Origin: Candidatus Merdivicinus intestinigallinarum
Lineage (GTDB): Bacteria; Bacillota; Clostridia; Oscillospirales; Ruminococcaceae
Reading direction: 5' to 3'
DNA: 64,000 bases
NCBI GenBank assembly: GCA_018713335.1
Contig: DVOW01000055.1
Location: 1-64,000, forward strand
Below are positions 8,974 to 16,147 of the stretch, one piece after another. The position numbers were made by a program, and so were the translations under genes. How positions within the stretch are numbered: the first letter of the stretch is position 1; each line of letters begins with the position of its first letter. The notes below the pieces were generated by a model, which made no database searches, was not told the origin of the DNA, and worked only from the letters and a program-made list of their open reading frames with translations.

Positions 8974-8998
8974 CCGGCAAAATCAACGGTTTTGCCGG
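8974..8998 (-). promoter_or_regulatory. Leader hairpin ahead of serC
   Basis: CCGGCAAAA pairs perfectly with TTTTGCCGG around a 7-base loop. It falls just inside the predicted serC transcript start (near 9004) and about 15 bases before the ribosome site. It has no T-run of its own, so it is more likely an operator or a translation or stability element than a terminator. Confidence 0.45.
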
Positions 8999-9010
8999 GA
9001 TATGAATATT

Positions 9011-9039
9011 ATTATAGTGTTTTTTTCCAGTGCCGTCAA
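9011..9039 (-). promoter_or_regulatory. Promoter of serC-serA
   Basis: On the minus strand: TTGACG, 17-base spacer, perfect TATAAT. This is the best-supported promoter for the serine operon. Confidence 0.85.
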
Positions 9040-9292
9040 TCTCTTTTGCCTAAAATTGCTTTACATTGCTAAAATATCTCACAATCCCGCAGATTCCGGG
9101 GCCTATTTGCTTATATATTTGATATTTTTCACAATTTTTTATTGATTTTGTGCGGTTTGCGCAAACAAAATTTATATCTGTATTTATATAAAACACACTT
9201 TTCCTTTTTACAAATACACCTCCCACTGAAAATCCTATGATCCTGCCGCAGGGATCATGCCAAAAGCCGCAGAAAATCCCTGTACATTTTTT
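9040..9292. other. AT-rich divergent intergenic region
   Basis: The gap between serC and the spoIIQ-like gene (8944-9389) is markedly AT-rich and has no gene. Besides the serC promoter and the sigma-F-like promoter it contains a hairpin ATGATCCTG-CCGC-AGGGATCAT (9237-9258) and TTTGCGCAAA (about 9157-9166), a short palindrome. I see no riboswitch here. Confidence 0.5.
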
Positions 9293-9322
9293 GCATAAAC
9301 CACGCCGGCCTTGTGAAAACTA
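9293..9322 (+). promoter_or_regulatory. Sigma-F-like promoter of the spoIIQ-like gene
   Basis: GCATA (9293-9297), exactly 15 bases, then GTGAAAACTA (9313-9322). The Bacillus/Clostridium sigma-F consensus is GYWTA-N15-GGNNANANTW; only the second G of the -10 is off. Position is about 68 bases before the ATG, which fits forespore expression of SpoIIQ. Confidence 0.6.
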
Positions 9323-9389
9323 TGTTTGAAATGAATCCCCTATTCCCGAAAAAGCTGCAAAGCATTTCAAATAAGAAAGGTTGGTACCC

Positions 9390-10133
9390 ATGAAAAAGAT
9401 GAATTTCGGTAGCAAAAAAAGCTCCAAAGGGTTCTACATTGCCCTGGCCGTCAGTGTGATCGCCGTTGGGGCCGTCACCTATCTGACCCTGAGCCGCTTG
9501 AACGCGCCTCAAACCCCGGACACCTCCTCCAACACCCTAGACAACACCACCGAGTGGTCCATCCCGGAAACCAGCGCCGTGGAGAAATCCCAGCCCGGCG
9601 TCCCCAAGGACACCCCTCAGGTGATCGTCAAGGAGGAGCCTTCTCAGGCGGAATCCTCTGAACAAACGGAAGCCGTTTCCTCCGTCCCGGCTGAGGAAAC
9701 CGCCAATCAGACGGACCCCGGCCTGCTGATTATGCCGGTGACCGGGGAAATTTTGAATCCTTTCAGCGGCGGCGAGCTGGTGAAATCCAAAACCCTGGGG
9801 GAATGGCGGACCCACGACGGCATTGACATCAAAGCCGAGGAAGGCACGCCGGTGAAATCCATGGGGGACGGCAAGGTCCTGGACATCCGGGAGGACGACC
9901 AGTGGGGCGTTGTGGTGGAAATGGAATATCCCGGTGAAATCACCGCCATTTACTGCGGCATGAACGACGACGTCAAAGTAAAGAAGGGCCAGGAGGTCAA
10001 GCTGGGCGATGTCATCGGAAGCGTGGGCAATTCCTCCCTGGTGGAGGCCGCCGAGGAAATGCACCTGCATGTAGGCGTCAAAAAGGACGGCCAGTGGGTG
10101 AATCCGGAGGAAGTCATCGCCACGGTGGAATAA
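9390..10133 (+). CDS. spoIIQ: SpoIIQ-like membrane-anchored M23 peptidase
   Basis: A 247-aa protein with a basic N-terminus, one membrane helix (about residues 15-35), a Ser/Glu/Pro-rich linker (about 40-105) and a C-terminal LytM/M23 domain. The zinc ligands are intact: HDGID (H-x3-D) and HLHV (H-x-H), as in clostridial SpoIIQ and unlike the degenerate Bacillus protein. In spore formers SpoIIQ in the forespore membrane binds SpoIIIAH during engulfment. ATG 9390 follows GAAAGG by 9 bases; a TTG at 9381 abuts that site. A sigma-F-like promoter lies upstream. The alternative is a vegetative M23 endopeptidase, but size, topology and promoter favour SpoIIQ. Confidence 0.75.
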   Translation: MKKMNFGSKKSSKGFYIALAVSVIAVGAVTYLTLSRLNAPQTPDTSSNTLDNTTEWSIPETSAVEKSQPGVPKDTPQVIVKEEPSQAESSEQTEAVSSVPAEETANQTDPGLLIMPVTGEILNPFSGGELVKSKTLGEWRTHDGIDIKAEEGTPVKSMGDGKVLDIREDDQWGVVVEMEYPGEITAIYCGMNDDVKVKKGQEVKLGDVIGSVGNSSLVEAAEEMHLHVGVKKDGQWVNPEEVIATVE

Positions 10134-10443
10134 ATTAAAAGTTTTGGTCAAGCTTTTTTAAAAGCTTGTGGATTTCCATTCCGTGAACAAAGTTCACGGC
10201 GGCAACGCCTTTGGCCGTTGTCGTCAAGTGTACTTGACGACAAGCAGCGAAAAAGAATCTTTTCCCTTCGCGGCCCGGCCGCGAATTATCAGAAAAAATA
10301 GGCGGCTCGCAAGCCGCCCGCGGATGCCCCCGCGCATGGATTTTGCTTGCAAAATCCATGTTTAGAATCTCCTATTACTTTCTCCACGGTGCATTTGCGT
10401 GAGCAAAGTAAGAACTTTTCGCAAACTATCTCTTCTGCAAACC
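10134..10443. repeat. Intergenic array of short hairpins (array 2)
   Basis: There is no gene here. The stretch is packed with perfect inverted repeats: 10149-10168 (CAAGCTTTT/AAAAGCTTG), 10181-10199 (CCGTGAAC/GTTCACGG), 10218-10243 (TTGTCGTCAAGT/ACTTGACGACAA, 12-bp arms, 2-base loop), 10301-10318 (GGCGGCT/AGCCGCC) and 10335-10360 (CATGGATTTTG/CAAAATCCATG, 11-bp arms). The motif GGCCGCGAATTATCA at 10277-10291 is close to GGCCGCGTCGAATTATCA near 47.9 kb. The first hairpin follows the spoIIQ-like stop and may also end its transcript. Confidence 0.7.
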
Positions 10444-10474
10444 GAGAGGTCGGAACACCCGGCCTCTTTTTTGT
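10444..10474 (+). terminator. Rho-independent terminator at the end of array 2
   Basis: GAGGTCGG, 5-base loop, CCGGCCTC (one G-T pair) then TTTTTT. It insulates the lrp-like operon from upstream transcription. Confidence 0.75.
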
Positions 10475-10524
10475 GTTCAGTTTCCCCCAATGCGGGCCGC
10501 CCGGATATTTTCCCCGGCAAACGC

Positions 10525-10553
10525 TTGAAGAACCGCCGGAAATTTGCTACAAT
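10525..10553 (+). promoter_or_regulatory. Promoter of the Lrp-type regulator operon
   Basis: TTGAAG, 17-base spacer, TACAAT, about 30 bases before the AAGGAG ribosome site of the Lrp-like gene. Confidence 0.75.
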
Positions 10554-10589
10554 ATTTTTAAATACAATCACGCAAAGGAGTGTCAACTG

Positions 10590-11072
10590 ATGATGGATCA
10601 ATTGTTGCAGCTGCTGAACACCAACGCCCGCATGGAGCCGGAAAAAATGGCGGTGATGCTGAACACCACCAAGGAGGATGTGGAGCGCCGCATCGCCGAA
10701 TACGAGGACCTGGGCGTCATCCGGGGGTATAAGCCCCTTCTGGATTACGACAAAATCGACACCCAGTATGTGGAGGCGGTCATCGAGCTGAAGGTCACCC
10801 CCAAAAAGGATTTCGGCTTTGAGGAAATCGCCCACAAAATCAGCAGCTACCATGAAGTGGACAGCGTCTACCTGATGAGCGGCGGCTATGACCTCCATGT
10901 GCAGGTAGTGGGCAAGACCTTTAAGGACGTGGCCCTCTTTGTGGCCCAGCGTCTGGCCATCCTGGACGGCGTGGTTTCCACCGCCACCCACTTTGTCCTG
11001 TCCCGCTACAAGGACCGGGGCGTGATTATGAATCCCACCCTGGGGGATGAGAGGGGGAACGTGTCGCTTTGA
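10590..11072 (+). CDS. Lrp/AsnC-family transcriptional regulator
   Basis: A 160-aa feast/famine regulator. The N-terminal winged-helix part (MMDQLLQLLNTNARMEPEKM onward, about 1-60) recognises DNA; the C-terminal RAM domain (about 75-145, with VDSVYLMSGGYDLHVQVVG) binds amino acids and builds dimers or octamers. AAGGAG lies 9 bases before the ATG. Its stop codon overlaps the ATG of an aminotransferase gene, so the two are translationally coupled. The simplest reading, inferred from the arrangement, is that the regulator senses an amino acid linked to that aminotransferase and controls its own operon. Confidence 0.88.
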   Translation: MMDQLLQLLNTNARMEPEKMAVMLNTTKEDVERRIAEYEDLGVIRGYKPLLDYDKIDTQYVEAVIELKVTPKKDFGFEEIAHKISSYHEVDSVYLMSGGYDLHVQVVGKTFKDVALFVAQRLAILDGVVSTATHFVLSRYKDRGVIMNPTLGDERGNVSL

Positions 11073-12244
11073 TGAACCTGGAAAATTTACTGTCCCAGCG
11101 CACTGTTTCCTTAAAACCCTCCGGCATCCGGAAATTTTTCGACATCGCCAACGAAATGGAAGGCGTCATTGCCTTAGGCGTCGGCGAGCCGGACTTTAAG
11201 ACCCCCTATTCCGTGCGCCAAGCGGGCATTGAAAACTTGCAGCAGGGAAAAACCCGTTATTCCGCCAACGCCGGGCTCATGGAGCTGCGGCGGGCCATCT
11301 GCGATTACTTAAAACGGAAATTCAATCTGGAATACGACAAAAAATCCGAGGTGGTAGTGACGGTGGGCGGCTCCGAGGCCATCGACCTGGCCATCCGGGC
11401 CTTCATCAATCCCGGGGACGAGGTTTTGGTGCCGGAGCCCTGCTTTGTCTGCTACGCCCCCATTGTCACCCTGACCAGCGGCGTGCCGGTTTCCATCCGG
11501 ACCCGGGAGGAGGATGAGTTCCGCCTGACCCCGGAACAGCTGGAAGCCGCCATCACCTCCAAAACAAAAATGCTGATCCTCCCCTACCCCAACAACCCCA
11601 CCGGGGCCGTCATGCGGCGGGAGCATTTGGAAGCCATCGCGGAGGTCTTAAAAAAACACGACATCATCGTCCTGTCCGACGAAATCTACGCGGAGCTGAC
11701 CTACAACGGCCGCCACACCTCCATTGCGGAGCTTCCCGGCATGAAGGAGCGCACCATTGTGGTCAACGGCTTTTCCAAGACCTTCGCCATGACCGGCTGG
11801 CGGCTGGGATACGCCGTGGGGCCCGCCCCGGCCATCAAACAGATGACCAAAATCCACCAGTACGCCATAATGTGCGCCCCCACCACCTCCCAGTACGCCG
11901 CCATTGAGGCTTTAGACCACTGCGAGGAAAATATCTGCCAGATGCGGGAGGAATACGACCGCCGGCGGCGTTTTGTGGTGGACGCCTTCAACAAAATGGG
12001 GCTGCACACCTTTGAGCCGGAAGGGGCCTTCTATGTGTTCCCCTGCATCAAGAGTACAGGCATGAGTTCGGAGGAGTTCTGCGAAAAGCTCCTTTACGGA
12101 AAAAAGGTGGCCGTTGTCCCCGGCAACGCCTTCGGCGACAGCGGCGAGGGCTTTATCCGGGTGTCCTACTCCTATTCCGTCCAGCATTTGACCACGGCTT
12201 TGGGCCGGATCAAAGAGTTTCTGGACGAGCTGCCCCGCCCGTAA
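11072..12244 (+). CDS. Class I/II PLP-dependent aminotransferase (AspC/PatA-like)
   Basis: A 390-aa fold-type I aminotransferase. Visible signatures are the N-terminal GVGEPDFKTP, PYPNNPTGAV before the cofactor site, SDEIYAELTY with the PLP-ring Asp and Tyr, and NGFSKTFAMTGWRLGY with the Schiff-base Lys; FIRVSYSY near the C-terminus holds the substrate-carboxylate Arg. It overlaps the Lrp-like stop codon by one base. Family members act on aspartate, aromatic amino acids or N-acetyl-LL-diaminopimelate; the sequence does not decide between them. DUF362 and HAD genes follow closely (24 and 1 bases), making a four-gene operon. Confidence 0.9.
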   Translation: MNLENLLSQRTVSLKPSGIRKFFDIANEMEGVIALGVGEPDFKTPYSVRQAGIENLQQGKTRYSANAGLMELRRAICDYLKRKFNLEYDKKSEVVVTVGGSEAIDLAIRAFINPGDEVLVPEPCFVCYAPIVTLTSGVPVSIRTREEDEFRLTPEQLEAAITSKTKMLILPYPNNPTGAVMRREHLEAIAEVLKKHDIIVLSDEIYAELTYNGRHTSIAELPGMKERTIVVNGFSKTFAMTGWRLGYAVGPAPAIKQMTKIHQYAIMCAPTTSQYAAIEALDHCEENICQMREEYDRRRRFVVDAFNKMGLHTFEPEGAFYVFPCIKSTGMSSEEFCEKLLYGKKVAVVPGNAFGDSGEGFIRVSYSYSVQHLTTALGRIKEFLDELPRP

Positions 12245-12268
12245 CTACATCAAAAAGGAGGACGTTTT

Positions 12269-13405
12269 TTGGTCGCCAACCAATTTGTTTCCCAATATGA
12301 CGTAAAACTCGTGCAGCAGGCGGTGGACCGCCTGTTTGCCCTTTTGCGGATGGACGAAAAGATCGACCCAAGCTGGCGGGTCTGCATCAAACCCAATCTG
12401 CTGATGAAACGCCGCCCGGAGGAAGGCACCACCACCCATCCTGCCGTGGTCCGGGCGGTGGTGCGCCATTTGCAGGCTTTGGGGGTGCGGGACATCACCA
12501 TCGCCGACAGCCCCGGCGGCGTTTACACCAAAGCCGCCCTCACCGGCATTTACCAGGCCTCCGGCATGGAGGAGGCTGCCAGGGAAACCGGTGCGGCGCT
12601 GAACTTTGACCTGGGAACCACCCACTGCCCCCAGCTCAATGGCGTCATGTGCAAGGCCTTCGACCTGATTAACCCGGTGGCCCAGGCGGACTTTGTCATT
12701 TCCATCGCCAAGCTCAAATCCCACTGCATGACCGGCCTTTCCGGCGGCGTCAAGAACCTGTTCGGCTGCATCCCGGGGCTGACCAAGCCGGAATTCCACT
12801 GGCGCTACCCCCAAGAGGACGATTTCTGCAATATGCTCTTAGATTTGTGCCAAACGGTAAAGCCCGGCCTTACTTTTGTGGACGCCATTGTGTCCATGGA
12901 AGGGGACGGTCCTTCCTCCGGGGATCTGCGGGAAACCGGCCTTCTGCTGGCGGCGGACGATCCCTACCAGCTGGACATGGTCCTCTCCCATATCATAGGC
13001 CGGGAGCCGGAAACTATTGCCACCATCCGGAACGCAATAAAGCGGGGCCTTTGCCCGGCGGATTATGAGCAAATTTCTCAAATTGGAAACGAACTGCCAG
13101 TATTCCGGGATTTTAAAATGCCGCGGAGCCGGACGGTGGATTTCCAGTCCAACATCCCCAAACCTTTCCGGGGGATTGCAAAGCCCTTTATCGACCGGTT
13201 CTTCACGCCCCGGCCGGTGATCGACGAAAAAATCTGCATCGGCTGCGGCAAATGCGCCGAAAGCTGTCCGCCCCACACCATTTCGGTGGTAAACCGCAAG
13301 GCGGTCATCGACCGGCAAAACTGCATCAAATGCTACTGCTGTCATGAAATGTGCCCGGTCCACGCCATTTCGGTGAAACGGAGCCGGATTTTGGAGAAGC
13401 TGTAA
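12269..13405 (+). CDS. DUF362 domain protein with two C-terminal [4Fe-4S] clusters
   Basis: A 378-aa protein. Residues about 10-290 match the DUF362 fold (IKPNLLM, ADSPGG, SIAKLKSHCMTGLSGGVKNL), common in anaerobes and of unknown function. Residues about 320-370 form a bacterial ferredoxin domain with CIGCGKCAESCP and CIKCYCCHEMCP, giving eight cluster Cys. It is soluble, with no signal or membrane helix seen. The TTG start at 12269 is chosen because AAGGAGG lies 7 bases upstream and no ATG fits. It sits in the Lrp-aminotransferase-HAD operon, so an electron-transfer or metal role in amino-acid metabolism is possible but unproven. Confidence 0.85.
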   Translation: MVANQFVSQYDVKLVQQAVDRLFALLRMDEKIDPSWRVCIKPNLLMKRRPEEGTTTHPAVVRAVVRHLQALGVRDITIADSPGGVYTKAALTGIYQASGMEEAARETGAALNFDLGTTHCPQLNGVMCKAFDLINPVAQADFVISIAKLKSHCMTGLSGGVKNLFGCIPGLTKPEFHWRYPQEDDFCNMLLDLCQTVKPGLTFVDAIVSMEGDGPSSGDLRETGLLLAADDPYQLDMVLSHIIGREPETIATIRNAIKRGLCPADYEQISQIGNELPVFRDFKMPRSRTVDFQSNIPKPFRGIAKPFIDRFFTPRPVIDEKICIGCGKCAESCPPHTISVVNRKAVIDRQNCIKCYCCHEMCPVHAISVKRSRILEKL

Positions 13406-13406
13406 T

Positions 13407-14048
13407 ATGGAAATTATCTGGGATTGGAACGGCACTCTCTTTGACGACGTTTCCACCGGCCCCGCTATCTTAAACCGGATGCTTGCAAAGCGGGGAAAGC
13501 CGCCTTTGCGGGATTTAGACCACTACCGGGAAATTTTCCAGTTCCCGGTAGAAAACTACTACCGGGCGGCGGGGCTGGATTTTTCTTCCGAAAGCTTCGA
13601 GAGCATGGCCGCCGACTACATCGCCCTTTACCCTATCGAAAGCCAAAGCTGCGGTCTGGCGGAAGGGGCGAAAGAAGCCCTGGAAGCCTTCCGGCAGGCG
13701 GGATTTGGGCAGAACATCCTCTCCGCCTCGGAACAGGGGCTTTTGGAAATCCAGCTTGCAAAGTTTGGCATAGAGGGGTATTTTTCCCATGTCATCGGCC
13801 AGAAGGACGGCTATGCCATCGGCAAGACGGAACGGGGCCTTCAATGGCTGCGGGAGGAAGGCATCCCTCCGGCGGACTGCGTCCTCATCGGGGACACGGA
13901 CCACGACGCCCAAACGGCCAAAAAACTCGGCTGCCGGTGCGTCCTTCTTTCCTGCGGCCACCAGTCCCGGGAACGGCTGCAAAGGACCGGGGCGGCGGTG
14001 GTTGGGACGCTTTGGGAAGCGGTGCAGTTTGTGCTGGATGTAAAATAA
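13407..14048 (+). CDS. HAD-superfamily hydrolase with DWNGT motif
   Basis: A 213-aa HAD phosphatase-like protein with cap type C1. Motif I reads [10 protein letters not shown], so the nucleophile Asp is present but the +2 Asp that acts as general acid/base in most HAD phosphatases is Asn. Motif II is ILSASEQ, motif III uses the Lys region near [10 protein letters not shown], and motif IV is [16 protein letters not shown] with metal-binding Asp. The family contains a DWNGT-type subgroup, so this need not be an inactive enzyme. It starts one base after the DUF362 stop, the last gene of that operon. Substrate unknown. Confidence 0.82.
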   Translation: MEIIWDWNGTLFDDVSTGPAILNRMLAKRGKPPLRDLDHYREIFQFPVENYYRAAGLDFSSESFESMAADYIALYPIESQSCGLAEGAKEALEAFRQAGFGQNILSASEQGLLEIQLAKFGIEGYFSHVIGQKDGYAIGKTERGLQWLREEGIPPADCVLIGDTDHDAQTAKKLGCRCVLLSCGHQSRERLQRTGAAVVGTLWEAVQFVLDVK

Positions 14049-14061
14049 GGAGGTGCGTTCT

Positions 14062-14906
14062 TTGATTCAACTGGGGACACTGGAAGAAATTGAGGAGCTC
14101 CGGCAAGTCTGGCCCCACGAGGCGCAGGACTTTACACCATGGCTGGCGCAGGATGAAAACCTGGCCTTTCTGGGGGACAGCCTTGGGCTGGATATTTCGC
14201 TGGAGGAAACAGAAGCGTCCGTCGGCGATTTTAACGTGGATATTTTTGCTTCGGAAACCGGAACTGACCGGAAAATCATTATTGAAAACCAGCTGGAAGA
14301 TACCAATCACGACCACCTGGGGAAACTCATTACATACGCCGCGGGAAAATCGGGTTCTTTCTCTGTGAAATCAAGCTCTACCGCATTGGGAACTCGGAAC
14401 CCGCCGTAAAATTTGAGATTATCGAAAAGCCCAACGACTGGACAAAAGAAATGCGGAAAAACTCGGCAAATAATGCGACCCAGCAGTTCCGCTATGAATA
14501 TTGGTCGGCCTTTAACGACTACGCCTTTCAAAACCCGGAGTTTTCCCGGAGTTTCAAACAGGCAAAGGCTACTACTAGGCAGGGGGTGGGATTTGCTGTC
14601 GGCTGGTCCAATTGCCAAATAATAATTCGTCAAATTCAAAGAAGAGCCGCAGTAAGCGTAGAAGTATATACAAATCAAAAACATATTTTTCAATCTCTAT
14701 ATCAGAAAAAAGATGAGATTGAATTAGATATTGGAATGACCTTAGACTGGCAGGCACTTCCCGAAAAGAAAGGGAGCCGCATCCTCGTCGAAAAGCCGGT
14801 AAACTTAACCGACCAAACGGACTGGAACAACCAATTTGAATGGATCATGGACACCTGTCTGCGCATGAAGCGCACGTTTCAAAAATATTTGGACGCAAAG
14901 CTGTAA
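14062..14906 (+). pseudogene. DUF4268-type (PD-(D/E)XK-like) protein, disrupted by an internal deletion
   Basis: The N-terminal part (TTG 14062 with AAGGAGG upstream) reads as a DUF4268-type protein: [14 protein letters not shown], then [10 protein letters not shown] and [20 protein letters not shown], a restriction-endonuclease-like core. At YAAGK (codon ending 14349) the frame is lost and a stop comes at 14407. The next frame resumes at 14349 with [14 protein letters not shown] and continues in step through EKPNDWTKEM to the true stop at 14906. From memory of the family, roughly 35 residues are missing at the join, so this is a deletion whose length is not a multiple of three. A stretch at about 14570-14720 is unusually AT-rich for this neighbourhood, suggesting foreign or recombined sequence. 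Confidence 0.75.
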
Positions 14907-14957
14907 TTCCGGACACCCTGCCCCCGCACCCTCTTTTGACCGAGAAAGGAGCCTTTT

Positions 14958-15524
14958 ATGAAACTGCTCTACCACGCCTCCCCCATCCCCCATTTAACGG
15001 AGCTGACGCCCCATGTTTCCAACCACGGAAAGCCCCTGGTCTACCTGGCGGACCGGCGGGAAAGCGTTTTGGTCTATCTCAGCAACCCGGTGGAACGCCA
15101 TTGCAAACGCACGGGGTTTCCCCATGATGGCCCCTTTTACAAATTCGCCTCCTACGGCTTTTCGCCGGAAGGGATGCCGGTGCTGGAAGAATATTACCCG
15201 GACGCCTTTGGGGACACCTTCGCCGGGGTCTCCGGCTGGATTTACAGGGCGGAGTCCGGGGACTGCACACCCCTTGAAGGGATTCCCGGGGCCTTTGTCA
15301 GCGAAAGGCCGGTAAAAGTCGCCGGTCAGGAGTTTGTGCCGGACGCTTATGAAGCCATTTTACAGGCGGAACGGGAGGGACTCGTCCTTTTGCGGCGGTA
15401 TGAGAGCCATTCCCCGGAAAAACTCCGCTGGATTGAAGACATGGTAAAAAAGGAATATCAAAACGCGGCAAAATACCCGGATTATCAAAGTTTTTTACAG
15501 GCAAAAATCTCCCATCTTTTCTAA
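14958..15524 (+). CDS. Uncharacterised 188-aa protein
   Basis: I do not recognise this protein with certainty. The start has GAGAAAGGAGCC upstream. It is soluble, with no signal or membrane helix, and has a mixed alpha/beta look. The opening LYHASPIPHLTELTPHVSNH, followed by PLVYLADRRESVLVYLS, resembles the beginning of some small ADP-ribosyltransferase-like folds, where a Y-H-x-S/T motif, a later Ser-x-H and a xVYL/A strand line the NAD pocket; this is only a resemblance. The C-terminal 60 residues are charged and helical (VLLRRYESHSPEKLRWIEDM). It lies in the accessory patch between the DUF4268 remnant and a P-loop kinase. Confidence 0.6.
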   Translation: MKLLYHASPIPHLTELTPHVSNHGKPLVYLADRRESVLVYLSNPVERHCKRTGFPHDGPFYKFASYGFSPEGMPVLEEYYPDAFGDTFAGVSGWIYRAESGDCTPLEGIPGAFVSERPVKVAGQEFVPDAYEAILQAEREGLVLLRRYESHSPEKLRWIEDMVKKEYQNAAKYPDYQSFLQAKISHLF

Positions 15525-15587
15525 GGAGGAACATGTTATGAACAGGCAAAATTCTCCCATCTTTTCTAAGGAGGAACATGTTATGAA
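15498..15587 (+). repeat. 45-bp tandem duplication spanning a ribosome site and start codon
   Basis: 15498-15542 and 15543-15587 are adjacent copies of the same 45 bases with one difference (AAAAATCT versus AAAATTCT). Each unit carries the end of the upstream gene, TCTAAGGAGGAACATGTT and ATGAA. Because 45 is a multiple of three, the first ATG (15538) reads in frame through the second (15583). Confidence 0.95.
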
Positions 15588-16134
15588 ACTGGTTTGGATA
15601 ATCGGCGACAGCGCCGTAGGCAAAATGACGGTGGGCCAGGAACTGATGAAGATCACAAATCTCCGGCTTTTTCACAACCACATGATGATCGAGCCGGTGT
15701 TGGAAATCTTCGGGCAGTTTAACGGCAGTGCCATTTCCCGGCTGAAGGACGTGGTTTTTGAGGAGTTTGCCGCCTCGAACCAGTACGGCATGATCCACAC
15801 GTTTATGTGGGCCTTCGATTTGCCCTCGGACTGGGAATATGTGAAACGGGTTTCGGGCCTTTTTGAGGAACACGGGGCGGAAATCTATTATGTGGAGCTG
15901 GTGGCCCCGCAGGAAGTGCGCCTGGCCCGCAACGCCACGGAAAACCGGTTAAAGCACAAGGCGTCCAAACGGGATATTGAACAATCCAACCAGCGGCTGA
16001 TTAACGATGACGCCCATTACCGCTGCGTCAGCCTGGAGGGGGAAATCCCCTTCCCAAACTACCTGAAAATCGACAACACAAATATCCCGGCGGCGGACGC
16101 TGCCCGGATGATTGCGGAGCATTTTCACTTGTAA
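15583..16134 (+). CDS. P-loop kinase-like protein (AAA family, shikimate/adenylate kinase-like)
   Basis: A 183-aa single-domain nucleotide-binding protein. The Walker A loop is GDSAVGKMT with Met after the Lys; the following FHNHMM and ENRLKHKASKRD (lid-like Arg/Lys-rich segment) match small P-loop phosphotransferases of unknown substrate. Two start codons exist because of a 45-bp duplication: ATG 15583 (used here) and the in-frame ATG 15538, which would add 15 residues (MNRQNSPIFSKEEHV). Each has its own AAGGAGG. The second matches the natural N-terminus, MKLVWIIGDS. It follows the 188-aa unknown and precedes a membrane-protein gene 13 bases on. Confidence 0.78.
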   Translation: MKLVWIIGDSAVGKMTVGQELMKITNLRLFHNHMMIEPVLEIFGQFNGSAISRLKDVVFEEFAASNQYGMIHTFMWAFDLPSDWEYVKRVSGLFEEHGAEIYYVELVAPQEVRLARNATENRLKHKASKRDIEQSNQRLINDDAHYRCVSLEGEIPFPNYLKIDNTNIPAADAARMIAEHFHL

Positions 16135-16147
16135 AGGAGGGGGCCCC

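Noticed and set aside
8944..9039. T-box or serine riboswitch ahead of serC
   Set aside because: The predicted leader is only about 60 bases and lacks a specifier stem, AG bulge or T-box sequence.
6173..10443. CRISPR array
   Set aside because: The hairpin arrays do not have identical repeats at regular spacing, nor cas genes nearby.
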